IMG/VR virus record: IMGVR_UViG_3300047168_000032
Coordinates: 1 to 52,506 of that record
DNA: 52,506 nt
Source of the DNA: a virus
Reading direction: 5' to 3' (one strand)
Part shown: positions 10,401-17,126 of the stretch, piece by piece
How the letters are laid out: each line of letters opens with the position of its first letter
How positions within the stretch are numbered: the first letter of the stretch is position 1
Translations under genes and position numbers: made by a program
Notes under the pieces: generated by a model
The model's input: only the letters and a program-made list of their open reading frames with translations
What the model was told of the DNA's origin: nothing
The model's database searches: none

Positions 10401-10535
10401 CTTTTGTAGCATCCCCCCCTTGGTGAATATGGAGTTTTCTAATGAGACAAATTTACCAATAGGTACTTGAAAACTATCAGTTTTTGTATCTAGCCCCATG
10501 GAGAAGTTTATCGGTATAGATTGCTTGTTTAGCAT
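7437..10535 (-). CDS. Tail stabilisation protein (P22 gp10 / tail tubular B-like)
   Basis: 1032 residues, almost entirely beta-strand. The N-terminus INFSMGLDTKTDSFQV, then GKFVSLENSIFTKGGMLQKR and NGFGALTTI is the typical opening of tail-stabilisation or tail-tubular-B proteins of podoviruses. The middle has NRMWVLDSEDRNLLWFSK and DDKLIIFKKDAMLYINGSGP, also characteristic; the C-terminus has a WGSENLWGSSGTWGG segment. It forms the distal tail tube or plug below the adaptor. It sits 9 nt downstream of the fibre-like gene 10545-11657, in the order adaptor, small protein, fibre, stabilisation protein. Confidence 0.75.
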   Translation of the reverse strand: MLNKQSIPINFSMGLDTKTDSFQVPIGKFVSLENSIFTKGGMLQKRNGFGALTTIPNASKTSSAYLTTFGGDLTAIVNDTLYTYSEPNSTWIKKGNLNPVSLKVLPVVRSGTNQIQADSAVSPSGIACIVYGDNNGTTTTFKYTVVDSSTGQCLIVPTALPSADATYGTPRVFILGSYFVIVYTTRPSSYQLNYLALSIGNPSLTRAGVLSNSYVPSASLSWDALVTNNSLFLAYNTTSGGQAINITALNQNLIQSATISITGETATIMNLSTDNNNIYATYYNSATTTGRIFSFGLSLGIAMAPTTWTTVGVVNNIAAIPVNNITTIFSEIQNTYSYDTSVQTDYINKVTVTNPASLGGTGTVSASSVFIRDLGLASKGFTVDTQSYVLTIQSSAYQPTYFLLNMQAQVIAKIAYSNGPQYYTTGLTDVTVLNNTAYFATLYKDNLIPINKTQGAATVAGVYAQLGVNLDSVNFAPNSIDTTEIGNNLNISGGFISTYDGVSVTEQNFFIWPELDTNVDSNGTSKAAAVISGGAMLKQQYYYVGVYEWSDNQGNIFRSAPSIPVPVAAASMAAGSGNGVTMAFPTLRITYKLQSPPKLVLYRWSAQQQVYYQVTSVTSPVLNDPTVDWLTITDLQSDAQIIGNSILYTTGGVIEDLSPPPSDVMTLFDNRMWVLDSEDRNLLWFSKQVIEATPVEMSDLLTLYVAPTIGASGSTGDIKALYPMDDKLIIFKKDAMLYINGSGPDNTGANNGYSQPVLISSVVGCSNQQSLVVMPMGIMFQSDKGIWLLGRDLGTSYIGAPVEAFTQNSTVLSALTVPGTNQVRFTLNTGVTLMYDYYYQQWGSFINIPAQSSTIYNSLHTYINSYGQIFQETPGVYIDNTSPVLLSFTTSWINFAGLQGFERFYQMYVLGTYITPFKLNTQIAYNYNPSAIQSTIITPSNYAGNWGSENLWGSSGTWGGTQNVGTEGSSNVFEFRLFPQVQKCESFQLTITEQYDSSYGVPAGQGLTLSGMNLIVGAKRSFRTSKASANFG

Positions 10536-10544
10536 AAAGTCCTT

Positions 10545-11657
10545 TTATAGCTCGTATGCGACCAAGTAGCAATTCACCAGGGATAATGTTGACGAAGGAG
10601 GGGCATTTGATGCGGCTATCGTCACTGTGTACACATGTGTCCCAGCATTTACTATATCGAACACTGAGAATGCTGATGCTGGTAATCTTGCATAACCCGG
10701 AGAGGCGGCAAATGATGGTGCAAACGCTAAGGATATTACATTTTGGTAGAATCCAGTAGTAATATCTCTAACAAACTCTATGTATGGGTAGACGGTAGTA
10801 AGAGCATTAGAAGTGTTAATTTCAACATAAGCAGTTGACGTGTTCTGTCCGATCAATCCAACAAACACAGGTCGCCCTGAAGTTACTAAAGTTACTGTTA
10901 ATTCAGGTACTTGAACAGGAGTACTGCTACTAGCTGTAATAGTGAAAGGTCCTGCTATAGCGAATCCATTTACACCGGGGGATGGGCCGTTAGCCATCGT
11001 TCTGGATGATTCTATTGCGTTTGCACCTACTGAGGTCATATTCTGACCAACAGCATCGTAGGTAGTGCTACCCATGTTTCCACTGCTGTCAAGAGTCATT
11101 ACGTTGGTCTGAGCCGGTATTGTAGGCAGTGTCAGGGTGTAGTTGGAGCTTAAGGTTGGGGGCTGAAGGGTCAAATAAGGTGAGTTTGCCACAATGTTGC
11201 CCATCAGGATTGAACCCGCTTTGATATTCGCTGGAGTGTTTGTATTAGAATCTACCACTAACACGCCTGAAACAAAAGAAGCTGTTGCAGTTCCGCTAGA
11301 AATACCGGAGGAGACAACGTTAACTGTTCCTGCGTTGGTTATCTGCACCTGGTTGCCTACTCCATCTTCGAAGTAGAGTTCTCTACCTGATGCATATAGG
11401 CTTAGAAATGATGAGGGTGCTACTGATTGAGCACTTAGATTAAGATAAGATGATGAAGTTAAAGCATTACTGTTCATCGTTAGGTTAGAGTTAATGTTGA
11501 TAGCCGATGGTGTTATCTGCACCCCTGAGCCAGCGGTATGTGTGTGACCGTCGATGATACTCAGAGAATTGTTAATCTCTGTTGCATATTGGGGTCCTGA
11601 TTCTGTACCTACACCGGGAATTATCAGGTTCATGTTTGGAGACGTTGTATAAGCCAT
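10545..11657 (-). CDS. Tail fibre / fibre-anchor protein
   Basis: 370 residues. The N-terminus NMNLIIPGVGTESGPQYATE with INNSLSIIDGHTHT is the widespread short domain at the head of phage fibres. Next come triplet-like strands ITPSAININSNLTMNSNALTS and a YLNLSAQ...LYASGRELYFEDGVG region, then a Ser/Thr-rich beta domain ending in NCYLVAYEL. No catalytic motif was seen. Its place among adaptor and stabilisation genes suggests it is attached to the tail hub, separate from the adhesins encoded at 46.8-52.5 kb. Confidence 0.7.
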   Translation of the reverse strand: MAYTTSPNMNLIIPGVGTESGPQYATEINNSLSIIDGHTHTAGSGVQITPSAININSNLTMNSNALTSSSYLNLSAQSVAPSSFLSLYASGRELYFEDGVGNQVQITNAGTVNVVSSGISSGTATASFVSGVLVVDSNTNTPANIKAGSILMGNIVANSPYLTLQPPTLSSNYTLTLPTIPAQTNVMTLDSSGNMGSTTYDAVGQNMTSVGANAIESSRTMANGPSPGVNGFAIAGPFTITASSSTPVQVPELTVTLVTSGRPVFVGLIGQNTSTAYVEINTSNALTTVYPYIEFVRDITTGFYQNVISLAFAPSFAASPGYARLPASAFSVFDIVNAGTHVYTVTIAASNAPPSSTLSLVNCYLVAYEL

Positions 11658-11664
11658 ATTTCAC

Positions 11665-11961
11665 CTAAAATACAGCCAAGCTGATTACAGCTGGGCCGCT
11701 ACTTACAAGGGTTAAAGTCAAGTCGTTAAACGGTTGGGATCTATATAGGGTCACCGGTGCATTTATGTCTACTATAAACCAACCTTGTTGTGTTTTACCA
11801 AGTTTATGATTTATTACGTTACTTCCAGATGTTACACTGATGTTCTTAAGGATCAACGGATCGGTCATTGGATTAGCAATGATCGGATCAAGCTGTGATT
11901 TCCATTGTGTCTCTAGCATGGTGAATTCTCTGATAGTGCTTTGAAAATACGGTAGACTCAT
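11665..11961 (-). CDS. Small conserved tail protein
   Basis: 98 residues: MSLPYFQSTIREFTMLETQW, then an NPMTDPLILKNISV strand, NHKLGKTQQGWFIVDI and a final strand. The IN-HKLG-x-x-x-QGW-x-x-x-D pattern is one I associate with small fibre or adaptor-associated proteins of podoviruses (it supports a beta fold). Its ATG overlaps the adaptor stop codon (ATGA at 11961), so the two are translationally coupled. The structural role is inferred from context. Confidence 0.65.
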   Translation of the reverse strand: MSLPYFQSTIREFTMLETQWKSQLDPIIANPMTDPLILKNISVTSGSNVINHKLGKTQQGWFIVDINAPVTLYRSQPFNDLTLTLVSSGPAVISLAVF

Positions 11962-13022
11962 CAGAAACCACCCACGGGTCCGTTCCAGCCATATCCACCG
12001 CTCATAGATCCCCAGTCCCCATTCTGCCTAACATCTGTAATTCTGTCTGGCATACCTGTGTCACGATTGACAGATGTAGATTCGATACGTTGTTTAAGGA
12101 ACACCAGCTCTTCGTCTAATTTAGTTGTATCAGATTCTTCTTTGTCTAATGCGTATTTAGCGGCTCTTACTATTACGTATTGCAGCCATCCTGAGATGCC
12201 CACTGAAGTTATATCTGTGTCTTGTAACAGCTGGTTTAGCCTAGGGATGTACCAGATTCTTATGTTCTGGTTAGCCGATGGGGTTGGTATGAATTCTATC
12301 TGGTTGCCTAGAAGCCTATATTGCAGGTTAAACACCCCGTATATGGTTGATGCTGTATTTGGGTATACGAATCGGTTACGATCCATGAAGTTAAACTTAT
12401 TTACTGTAACCCATGCGTTGTTAGCTGTGTTTAATGCAAGATCTACACCTTTGAGTTTATAGAAAGGAGGAGCTATATAACCAGCTGAACCGGTGATGCC
12501 ATTGCTAAAGGAGATTTGCCCATCTGGAAGCGGGTAGAAGTAGGATTGGTTGGTATTGGACGAGTTGGTCGAAAATTGAGCTGGGGTTGCAACGAAGTAT
12601 TCTTCATCTACAGTCACAAGCATATCGTATAACTCGAACATTGCCTGATTGATAAACTGGTTCCATTCAGGAAGTGTTACGAAATTTGATCCTAATCGGT
12701 CTGCTCTGGCCTGTGCTAGGTATCTCAGTTGACCTAGGCTCATCTCAGCAGTTGGTGTCGGTATTACTGACTGATACTGAGTAAATAAACCAGTTCCTGA
12801 GGAATCTACACCGGCTACTTGGTAGTAATATTGAACGCCTATGGTTACAACGGCGTCTAAGTAGTTATTTGTGATTGAAGTTGCGTAGTTAGAGAAGTTA
12901 ACTCCGTCAGTTGACCTTTGAATCTGATAGCTGGTTGCTCCAGCAAGGATGTCCCATGACAAGTAAACTTGCCGGTTGCCTTGCTGCAAATAGAAATTTT
13001 GAATGATTCCAGGAACACTCAT
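11961..13022 (-). CDS. Head-to-tail adaptor (tail tubular A-like) with N-terminal fibronectin III domain
   Basis: 353 residues. Residues about 5-88 form a fibronectin type III-like domain (VYLSWDILAGATSYQIQRST...YYYQVAGVDSSGTG). Residues about 95-330 look like the podoviral adaptor: LGQLRYLAQARADRLGSNFV, EWNQFINQAMFELYDMLV, EEYF, IEFIPTPSANQNIRIWYIPR and WLQYVIVRAAKYALDKEESD. The tail ends Gly-rich (MSGGYGWNGPVGG). It would join the portal to the tail. The FN3 fusion at the N-terminus is uncommon and may decorate the neck. Good ribosome site at ATG 13022. Confidence 0.75.
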   Translation of the reverse strand: MSVPGIIQNFYLQQGNRQVYLSWDILAGATSYQIQRSTDGVNFSNYATSITNNYLDAVVTIGVQYYYQVAGVDSSGTGLFTQYQSVIPTPTAEMSLGQLRYLAQARADRLGSNFVTLPEWNQFINQAMFELYDMLVTVDEEYFVATPAQFSTNSSNTNQSYFYPLPDGQISFSNGITGSAGYIAPPFYKLKGVDLALNTANNAWVTVNKFNFMDRNRFVYPNTASTIYGVFNLQYRLLGNQIEFIPTPSANQNIRIWYIPRLNQLLQDTDITSVGISGWLQYVIVRAAKYALDKEESDTTKLDEELVFLKQRIESTSVNRDTGMPDRITDVRQNGDWGSMSGGYGWNGPVGGF

Positions 13023-13088
13023 CTTAAATCCTTTATTGAGGACCGAGTCGCACAGCCCAGAGCCTTAATCTGCCCTTAGATAGGCTTA

Positions 13089-13799
13089 TTATTCGCCTTG
13101 AATCAAAATGCTGCTGTTGCTGAGCAAGAATTGCAGACTGATGACTGACCCATCAGACGGGGTTGCGATTGACCCCCCTTGTCGGCATTGGAGAATAATT
13201 TGAGCTCCAAACCCTTGCTGAGAGATAGAAGGTCCTAAAGCTTGATTAGAATCTCCAAGGATTTCAATGCTCCCTACTGGTGAAGAAGCAATGCTTGGGG
13301 CTACTCTTGAAACAGAAGCTATGCCTGAACCTGAAACTTTAGCGATGAAAGCAACGCCTACAGCGGGCACTATACCAGCTGGTACGCCTAAAGCGATCCA
13401 ATCAGCGGCTGTCGCATCTCCTAGGATGGTGATAACATATCCAACCCCTGGGGTTAACGCTGCATCAGCGCTATCAACCTTGAGGTTTGATCCTAAAGCT
13501 GACACGATAGAATTTGATCCTGATAAAATTCTATTGTAGTTATCTTGAAGCTGAACGATGATTGTTCCTGGGGCTGGGTTTGGGTTAGTTATAATCTGAC
13601 CGGGAGTCTGTGGGTTTGAGTTCCCGATTCCTGGTGATGCTGAAGTGTGCATGAACACGTTCTGAATGAAAGGCCCTTTAAGATTACGAATCCCAAGGCC
13701 GTTTCCATTTGCACTGTCCACAACAAAGTTGCAGTCGAGTTCAACTGCCATTATGTGTCCACTAAATACCCTACTGGAGGGGTAGTTTCGATTAGCCAT
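13089..13799 (-). CDS. Virion-associated protein, possible capsid decoration/head fibre
   Basis: 236 residues from ATG 13799 (AAAGGAAAA ahead of it); the longer frame from 13841 lacks a ribosome site. It begins MANRNYPSSRVFSGHIM, then AVELDCNFVVDSANGNGLGI and GPFIQNVFMHTSASP, and has a central Gly/Ala-rich strand region ending VISLQFLLSNSSILIQGE. The MHTS...G-x-G-N-x-NP pattern and the Gly-rich strands fit a surface-exposed virion protein. It is the first gene of the late block started at 13889. Confidence 0.55.
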   Translation of the reverse strand: MANRNYPSSRVFSGHIMAVELDCNFVVDSANGNGLGIRNLKGPFIQNVFMHTSASPGIGNSNPQTPGQIITNPNPAPGTIIVQLQDNYNRILSGSNSIVSALGSNLKVDSADAALTPGVGYVITILGDATAADWIALGVPAGIVPAVGVAFIAKVSGSGIASVSRVAPSIASSPVGSIEILGDSNQALGPSISQQGFGAQIILQCRQGGSIATPSDGSVISLQFLLSNSSILIQGE

Positions 13800-13862
13800 A
13801 TACCGTTTTCCTTTAACGCCGATTTGATAGTCCTGTTCCACGCAATCGGCAAGGTCTTCAGG

Positions 13863-13887
13863 ACGAGAGATCGAATTGGTCTCTCGT
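13863..13887. repeat. Inverted repeat downstream of the NTPase gene
   Basis: ACGAGAGA and TCTCTCGT form a perfect 8-bp stem around a 9-nt loop. It has no T-run on either strand, so it is not a clear intrinsic terminator. It adjoins the late element at 13889 and may mark the middle/late boundary. Confidence 0.5.
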
Positions 13888-13888
13888 A

Positions 13889-13905
13889 CACGGTATACAG
13901 TCTTT
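13889..13905 (-). promoter_or_regulatory. Late-block element, variant copy
   Basis: The minus strand reads AAAGACTGTATACCGTG: 14 of 17 bases match the three perfect copies. As at 1560, it overlaps the stop codon of the upstream gene (13905-13907) and precedes a late block (virion protein, adaptor, fibre, stabilisation protein). Confidence 0.45.
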
Positions 13906-14409
13906 TACTTCATGAGCTTAAACATCAAAAAGTACATAGGTATTGAATTTCTTTGAGCTTTATACTCTTTCTTAACGAGGTACTCTATTCCTAGGCTTGG
14001 GTTTGCATCAATTAAAACACTACACAGTGCATCCTCTACTTCTTCTAAAGTGTTAGCCACCCGCTTTTGATTGCCATCCGCAACCACGGTGTTCATGTAA
14101 TTTAACATATCTTCTGTTTGGCCTCTCATGCTTTTAGCCAGCGTTATTGCAAATATAAAAGGCTTTCCTTTATGTAATATGTTGTTATTATTAATAAAGG
14201 CCTCAATATCTCCTACAACATTCATATTGAAAAACGAGAAATAATCAAGGAAAACAACATCATGATGATTTGTCCTTAATACTTGAGAGTGTCTTTCCTG
14301 ACCCAGTAGGAGCTTGATATACAGCTCTCATGTCCTTGGGATTTTTCTCGTATACATCCATTATCTTCTCAAACGCTTCTTTTTGGTATTCCCTCATTAC
14401 GAATTTCAT
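13905..14409 (-). pseudogene. P-loop NTPase split by a +1 frameshift after Walker A
   Basis: Frame 1 runs from ATG 14409 (AGGAGG ahead of it) for 49 codons: MKFVMREYQKEAFEKIMDVY, then QAPTGSGKT (Walker A), ending at TGA 14260. The +1 frame takes over just after GKT: SQVLRTNHHDVVFLDYFSFF (Walker B-like VVFLD), then MNVVGDIEAF... to the stop at 13905. The apparent start of that second part, ATG 14225, has no ribosome site. Read through, the product is about 167 residues, a compact ATPase. Either a mutation (or read error) near 14289 broke the gene, or a programmed frameshift makes it. The N-terminus resembles a helicase Q-motif, but no helicase motifs follow. Confidence 0.7.
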
Positions 14410-14672
14410 TGCTTACCTCCTATGATCAACCTGAATTTCTGTCTATTTACAGCAGCAAGCCAGTTTGAGTTTGCCAACCTTGCCTTCTGGGCAGCTGGTG
14501 AGTCGTATATAGGGTATTTGACCTGCTGTGGTTCTGTCACAGGTGGTGCTATATACTCTGAACTGAGTACTGATTTACCTTGATGACTTAGCGTATACAA
14601 CCCGCAATGGCACTTGTCGCCTGCCTTGGTATTCACCGGATAATTGTGGTAGTCGAATTCTCGGTCACACAT
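14406..14672 (-). CDS. Hypothetical phage protein, possible zinc-binding N-terminus
   Basis: 88 residues: MCDREFDYHNYPVNTKAGDK followed by CHCGLYTLSHQGK, then a Pro-rich middle and a basic C-terminus. Cys2, Cys-His-Cys and a further His could hold a metal. Its stop overlaps the ATG of the NTPase gene (ATGA at 14409-14406). I do not recognise a family. Confidence 0.6.
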   Translation of the reverse strand: MCDREFDYHNYPVNTKAGDKCHCGLYTLSHQGKSVLSSEYIAPPVTEPQQVKYPIYDSPAAQKARLANSNWLAAVNRQKFRLIIGGKQ

Positions 14673-14683
14673 AGATCCTCCTT

Positions 14684-14884
14684 TTAGCCTTTCAGGTTAT
14701 TAACATATTTCTTCTGTGGTGCTTTTTGTTTCCTCACATAAGAGTTCAGGATACTTACGGCGCCATTTGCTTCCTGAACCGTTTTCCAGCATGATTGTAT
14801 CTCTCTCGTCTCGTTGTTAATTATTATGTATCCCATGGTCACTGTCTTATTTTTGTCTAAAAGCTTATCCACTCGGTAAGTCAT
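14684..14884 (-). CDS. Hypothetical small protein
   Basis: 66 residues with strong AGGAGG before ATG 14884. It reads MTYRVDKLLDKNKTVTMGYI then IINNETREIQSCWKTVQEAN and a basic C-terminus, suggesting a small alpha/beta protein. It is the first gene downstream of the structured leader at 14890-14974. Function unknown. Confidence 0.6.
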   Translation of the reverse strand: MTYRVDKLLDKNKTVTMGYIIINNETREIQSCWKTVQEANGAVSILNSYVRKQKAPQKKYVNNLKG

Positions 14885-14889
14885 AAGTC

Positions 14890-14974
14890 CTCCTAATTAA
14901 TCTGTGAGGGCGTGCTCACTTGCCGACGGGTGTCGTCGCAAGCATCATTTAAGCCAGGCATGACCCGTGGCCCC
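14890..14974 (-). ncRNA. Structured 5' leader with possible kissing loops
   Basis: Between the promoter at 14981-15008 and ATG 14884 the transcript would carry three stems: GCCA/TGGC around CGGGTCATGCC, CTTGC-GACG/CGTC-GCAAG (14919-14942), and GTGAG/CTCAC (14904-14919). Loop 1 contains ACGGGT, which is complementary to ACCCGT in hairpin 2, so a pseudoknot is possible. The ribosome site lies just past the last stem. This could be a cis-regulatory element; I do not match it to a known riboswitch class. Confidence 0.35.
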
Positions 14975-14980
14975 TCTTGA

Positions 14981-15008
14981 CTTATACTTATTGCATTTAA
15001 GGTGCCAA
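14981..15008 (-). promoter_or_regulatory. Sigma70-type promoter for the 14.9-13.9 kb operon
   Basis: TTGGCA (15008-15003), 16-nt spacer, TATAAG (14986-14981) on the minus strand. The start would fall near 14974, giving a leader of about 90 nt. Confidence 0.45.
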
Positions 15009-15081
15009 ACAAAATCTAACAATTTCAAGGTGTGTCTTATTGAAAGAGTGTATATAGGCGTTGACAATGTAAAAAGCTTGT

Positions 15082-15387
15082 TCATGTTACTTCTTCCTTG
15101 CAGTCTCTGCAGTATTTAAAAACTTTGTTTAGTGCAACATTATCAACAATTTCATGCCCTTGGTGCTTATTGACAATTTTAGTTGATTGCTCTGGCACTA
15201 AAACACCGGAGTCTACTAATTCTTTAATGTAATCCGGGGATGCCTTATAATAGTTAAAGAACGGACCTTCTATGTAATCATTTAACACATATAAGGTACT
15301 TTCTGGACACAAGTCATCCATACCAGTGATTTCAATGGTTTTTTCAGACTTGTATCTAAATTTGTCTCCTACATTATATTTGTTCAT
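15082..15387 (-). CDS. Hypothetical phage protein with C-terminal CxxC
   Basis: 101 residues: NVGDKFRYKSEKTIEITGMD then LCPESTLYVL, looking like a small beta domain of the type found in phage early proteins, with YCRDCKEE at the C-terminus that could help bind a metal. Its ATG overlaps the stop of the 26-residue peptide gene upstream (ATGA at 15387-15384). Function unknown. Confidence 0.65.
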   Translation of the reverse strand: MNKYNVGDKFRYKSEKTIEITGMDDLCPESTLYVLNDYIEGPFFNYYKASPDYIKELVDSGVLVPEQSTKIVNKHQGHEIVDNVALNKVFKYCRDCKEEVT

Positions 15388-15464
15388 AGATTTGACTGTC
15401 CTTTGTTTTTATAATAGGTTGAAACTATCAGCCAAACTAAATAAACAACGACTATGGTATGCAT
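15384..15464 (-). CDS. 26-residue membrane peptide
   Basis: MHTIVVVYLVWLIVSTYY followed by KNKGQSNL: one transmembrane segment and a basic tail, with an AGGGGGAG ribosome site before ATG 15464. It overlaps the following gene by 4 nt and starts 2 nt past the stop of the preceding gene. It is one of many tiny membrane peptides of this phage. Function unknown. Confidence 0.55.
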   Translation of the reverse strand: MHTIVVVYLVWLIVSTYYKNKGQSNL

Positions 15465-15465
15465 A

Positions 15466-15657
15466 TCAGCTCCCCCTTTCACAGTCTTTTATTCTAAGAG
15501 CACCTATGCCATTGTCGTTCATGAAAGCTATTAGTTGTTTTTCTCTGTTTTCTTTCTTATCTGTGTATTTTTTGACGTTTAAAAACACCAAGGATTCTTT
15601 GTGTTTCTTCCCATGAATTCCTATTTTTACAAGCACTCTTAGAAAGTTCATAAACAC
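15466..15657 (-). CDS. Hypothetical basic protein
   Basis: 63 residues, strongly basic (many Lys and Arg): MNFLRVLVKIGIHGKKHKES then LVFLNVKKYTDKKENREKQL. It lies just downstream of a good promoter (15675-15703) and directly upstream of the membrane-peptide gene. No family recognised. Confidence 0.5.
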   Translation of the reverse strand: MFMNFLRVLVKIGIHGKKHKESLVFLNVKKYTDKKENREKQLIAFMNDNGIGALRIKDCERGS

Positions 15658-15674
15658 CTCTCACTCCTAAGTAC

Positions 15675-15703
15675 AGAATACCGCAGTAGAGATGTAAAGT
15701 CAA
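15675..15703 (-). promoter_or_regulatory. Sigma70-type promoter
   Basis: TTGACT, exact 17-nt spacer, TATTCT on the minus strand, ending 18 nt before ATG 15657. Confidence 0.65.
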
Positions 15704-15711
15704 CATTTACT

Positions 15712-15918
15712 CTAATTAGTTAATCTAGCTAATCTTTCTGCCATCTTGAGTACTCTCGCTTGGTCGGGGGTAGGGTCGGTAGCAGCTTGTGCGTCTTCTA
15801 TCAAAGATTTCACCGTGGTGTTGTGTTTAAAGGCCATAGCTTTAAGGTTGCTTTCCAATATCACTACGTTATCTTGAGCACTATAGTCACTACCAGACCT
15901 TATGGGAGGAACGTTCAT
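15712..15918 (-). CDS. Hypothetical small helical protein
   Basis: 68 residues from ATG 15918, which has GGAAG at the right distance (the longer frame from 15933 does not). Reads MNVPPIRSGSDYSAQDNVVI then NLKAMAFKHNTTVKSLIEDA...RVLKMAERLARLTN; the C-terminal half is helical. Possibly a small regulator, but no clear helix-turn-helix is visible. Confidence 0.55.
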   Translation of the reverse strand: MNVPPIRSGSDYSAQDNVVILESNLKAMAFKHNTTVKSLIEDAQAATDPTPDQARVLKMAERLARLTN

Positions 15919-15929
15919 ATAACTTCCTT

Positions 15930-16208
15930 TCAATTAGCAGAGCTGTTCATATCATCTACAAAGAGAATGATAAGCTGTTGTGTGTTAAAAAATATGTTGT
16001 TAGAAATAAAGTGCAAATAGTCTTCTCCATCTTCTTTATCCACTTCCCAGAACACTAAAAAATCTTTAGATATATCAGGATGTTGTACTGAAAATATAGT
16101 TTTAAACCATTTCTCAAATGCTTTAGAAGATTTAGATTTTTCAAAAATAGTTACATTGTAGAATTTTGTTACTTCTAGTCCTGCATCTTTAGGTCGTTCT
16201 GAATTCAT
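15930..16208 (-). CDS. Hypothetical protein
   Basis: 92 residues from ATG 16208, preceded by GGAGGAG; the frame from 16229 has no comparable site. Contains FEKWFKTIFSVQHPDISKDF and FWEVDKEDGEDYLHFIS. Overlaps the preceding gene by 20 nt, as is usual in this operon. Function unknown. Confidence 0.55.
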   Translation of the reverse strand: MNSERPKDAGLEVTKFYNVTIFEKSKSSKAFEKWFKTIFSVQHPDISKDFLVFWEVDKEDGEDYLHFISNNIFFNTQQLIILFVDDMNSSAN

Positions 16209-16410
16209 ATGCTCCTCCAATTTTCTCAAGACGGTTTATCTTACCGTTAGCGCATAAGATATCAAAAGACTTCTTAGACAACATGATAAGTTGGTCATTA
16301 TAAGCTGGCATACTAAAAACTAAATCTTCACCTTGATTATCTTCATAATAAAATTTATAGACTATTTTATCAAACATTATTAAGTCATTGATATTTAATG
16401 CTGTTTTCAT
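16189..16410 (-). CDS. Hypothetical protein
   Basis: 73 residues with AGGAGG before ATG 16410. Reads MFDKIVYKFYYEDNQGEDLV then FSMPAYNDQLIMLSKKSFDI: a small alpha/beta protein without recognised family, in an operon of overlapping small genes. Confidence 0.55.
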   Translation of the reverse strand: MKTALNINDLIMFDKIVYKFYYEDNQGEDLVFSMPAYNDQLIMLSKKSFDILCANGKINRLEKIGGAYEFRTT

Positions 16411-16585
16411 TTAATTCCTCCTTTTTTAACTTGGTACACAATGCTACTGAGGTTGACGGAATTTTTCTGTACATCTCACCGGTGTACATGTTGAATAGCT
16501 CAAATGTTTTACTGTTTTCGTCATAGTCTAATACCAAGCATGTTTCGTTCATATAAGTCACGGTAGAGCCTTTAAAATAATCCAT
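16385..16585 (-). CDS. Hypothetical small beta protein
   Basis: 66 residues: MDYFKGSTVTYMNETCLVLD, YDENSKTFELFNMYTGEMYR, resembling a short SH3-like beta fold as in other phage early proteins. It is the first gene behind the promoter at 16606-16634 and overlaps the next gene by 26 nt. Confidence 0.55.
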   Translation of the reverse strand: MDYFKGSTVTYMNETCLVLDYDENSKTFELFNMYTGEMYRKIPSTSVALCTKLKKEELNENSIKYQ

Positions 16586-16605
16586 TTTAGCTTCCTCCTA
16601 TATTA

Positions 16606-16634
16606 AACCTACCACATCAAAAATCTTTTGTCAA
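16606..16634 (-). promoter_or_regulatory. Sigma70-type promoter, extended -10
   Basis: TTGACA, 17-nt spacer ending TGTGG, then TAGGTT on the minus strand, 21 nt before ATG 16585. Confidence 0.6.
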
Positions 16635-16639
16635 CATTC

Positions 16640-17110
16640 TCAATCTTGAGTTATAGTTAGATCTGGATTTATGGTAAAATTACAGGTACTTCCGATACCA
16701 TTGCTGTAATATTTACCAGGAGGCAACTGCGCTAAGAAACCACCATTTTGGCTGTACACACCGTACATCACGCCACTTATGATTATTCCAAACTCAGGGA
16801 AGGTTGAAGGGTAGGTAGGGGTGCCTGGGCAGAATTGAACCGTCGTCACCGGGGTTGCATCTGTTCCATTGGTACCGTTGATACCATCTGTTCCGTTTAT
16901 ACCGTTGGTACCATCTGTTATAAGGGCCACAGAGCCGTCAGGGCACATTATTTGTGCACCCTGGGCTAATTGCTTAACTGTGCAAGAAAGAGGCGCCACG
17001 GGGCTTGGAGAAGGCATAGGCTTGTGAGGGGAGATTAGCCTATTCGGTATGCTTGCATCATAAGTCCCACAGGCCGTAAAAATAAAAGGCAATAATAATA
17101 GTTTTTTCAT
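16640..17110 (-). CDS. Lipoprotein with collagen-like Gly-x-x repeats
   Basis: 156 residues. MKKLLLLPFIFTAC is a signal peptide with a lipobox ending at Cys14, so the mature protein should be lipid-anchored at the envelope. Residues about 48-62 give CPDGSVALI, then a run of GTNGINGTDGINGTNGTD (Gly-x-x triplets), then a compact domain with two Cys (FCPGTP...STCNFTIN). It has its own promoter with a palindrome in the spacer, and the capsid terminator isolates it upstream, so it looks like a moron: a host-expressed accessory gene, perhaps for superinfection exclusion. The style recalls Bdellovibrionota surface lipoproteins, but this is weak evidence. Confidence 0.7.
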   Translation of the reverse strand: MKKLLLLPFIFTACGTYDASIPNRLISPHKPMPSPSPVAPLSCTVKQLAQGAQIMCPDGSVALITDGTNGINGTDGINGTNGTDATPVTTVQFCPGTPTYPSTFPEFGIIISGVMYGVYSQNGGFLAQLPPGKYYSNGIGSTCNFTINPDLTITQD

Positions 17111-17126
17111 GTAAGCTCCTACAATC

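Noticed and set aside
14223-14225. ATG 14225 as start of an independent gene
   Set aside because: No ribosome site, and the upstream frame continues a P-loop NTPase.
16900-16925. CRISPR-like short repeats in the Gly-x-x stretch of the lipoprotein
   Set aside because: These are coding triplet repeats (GTNGINGTDG) without spacers.
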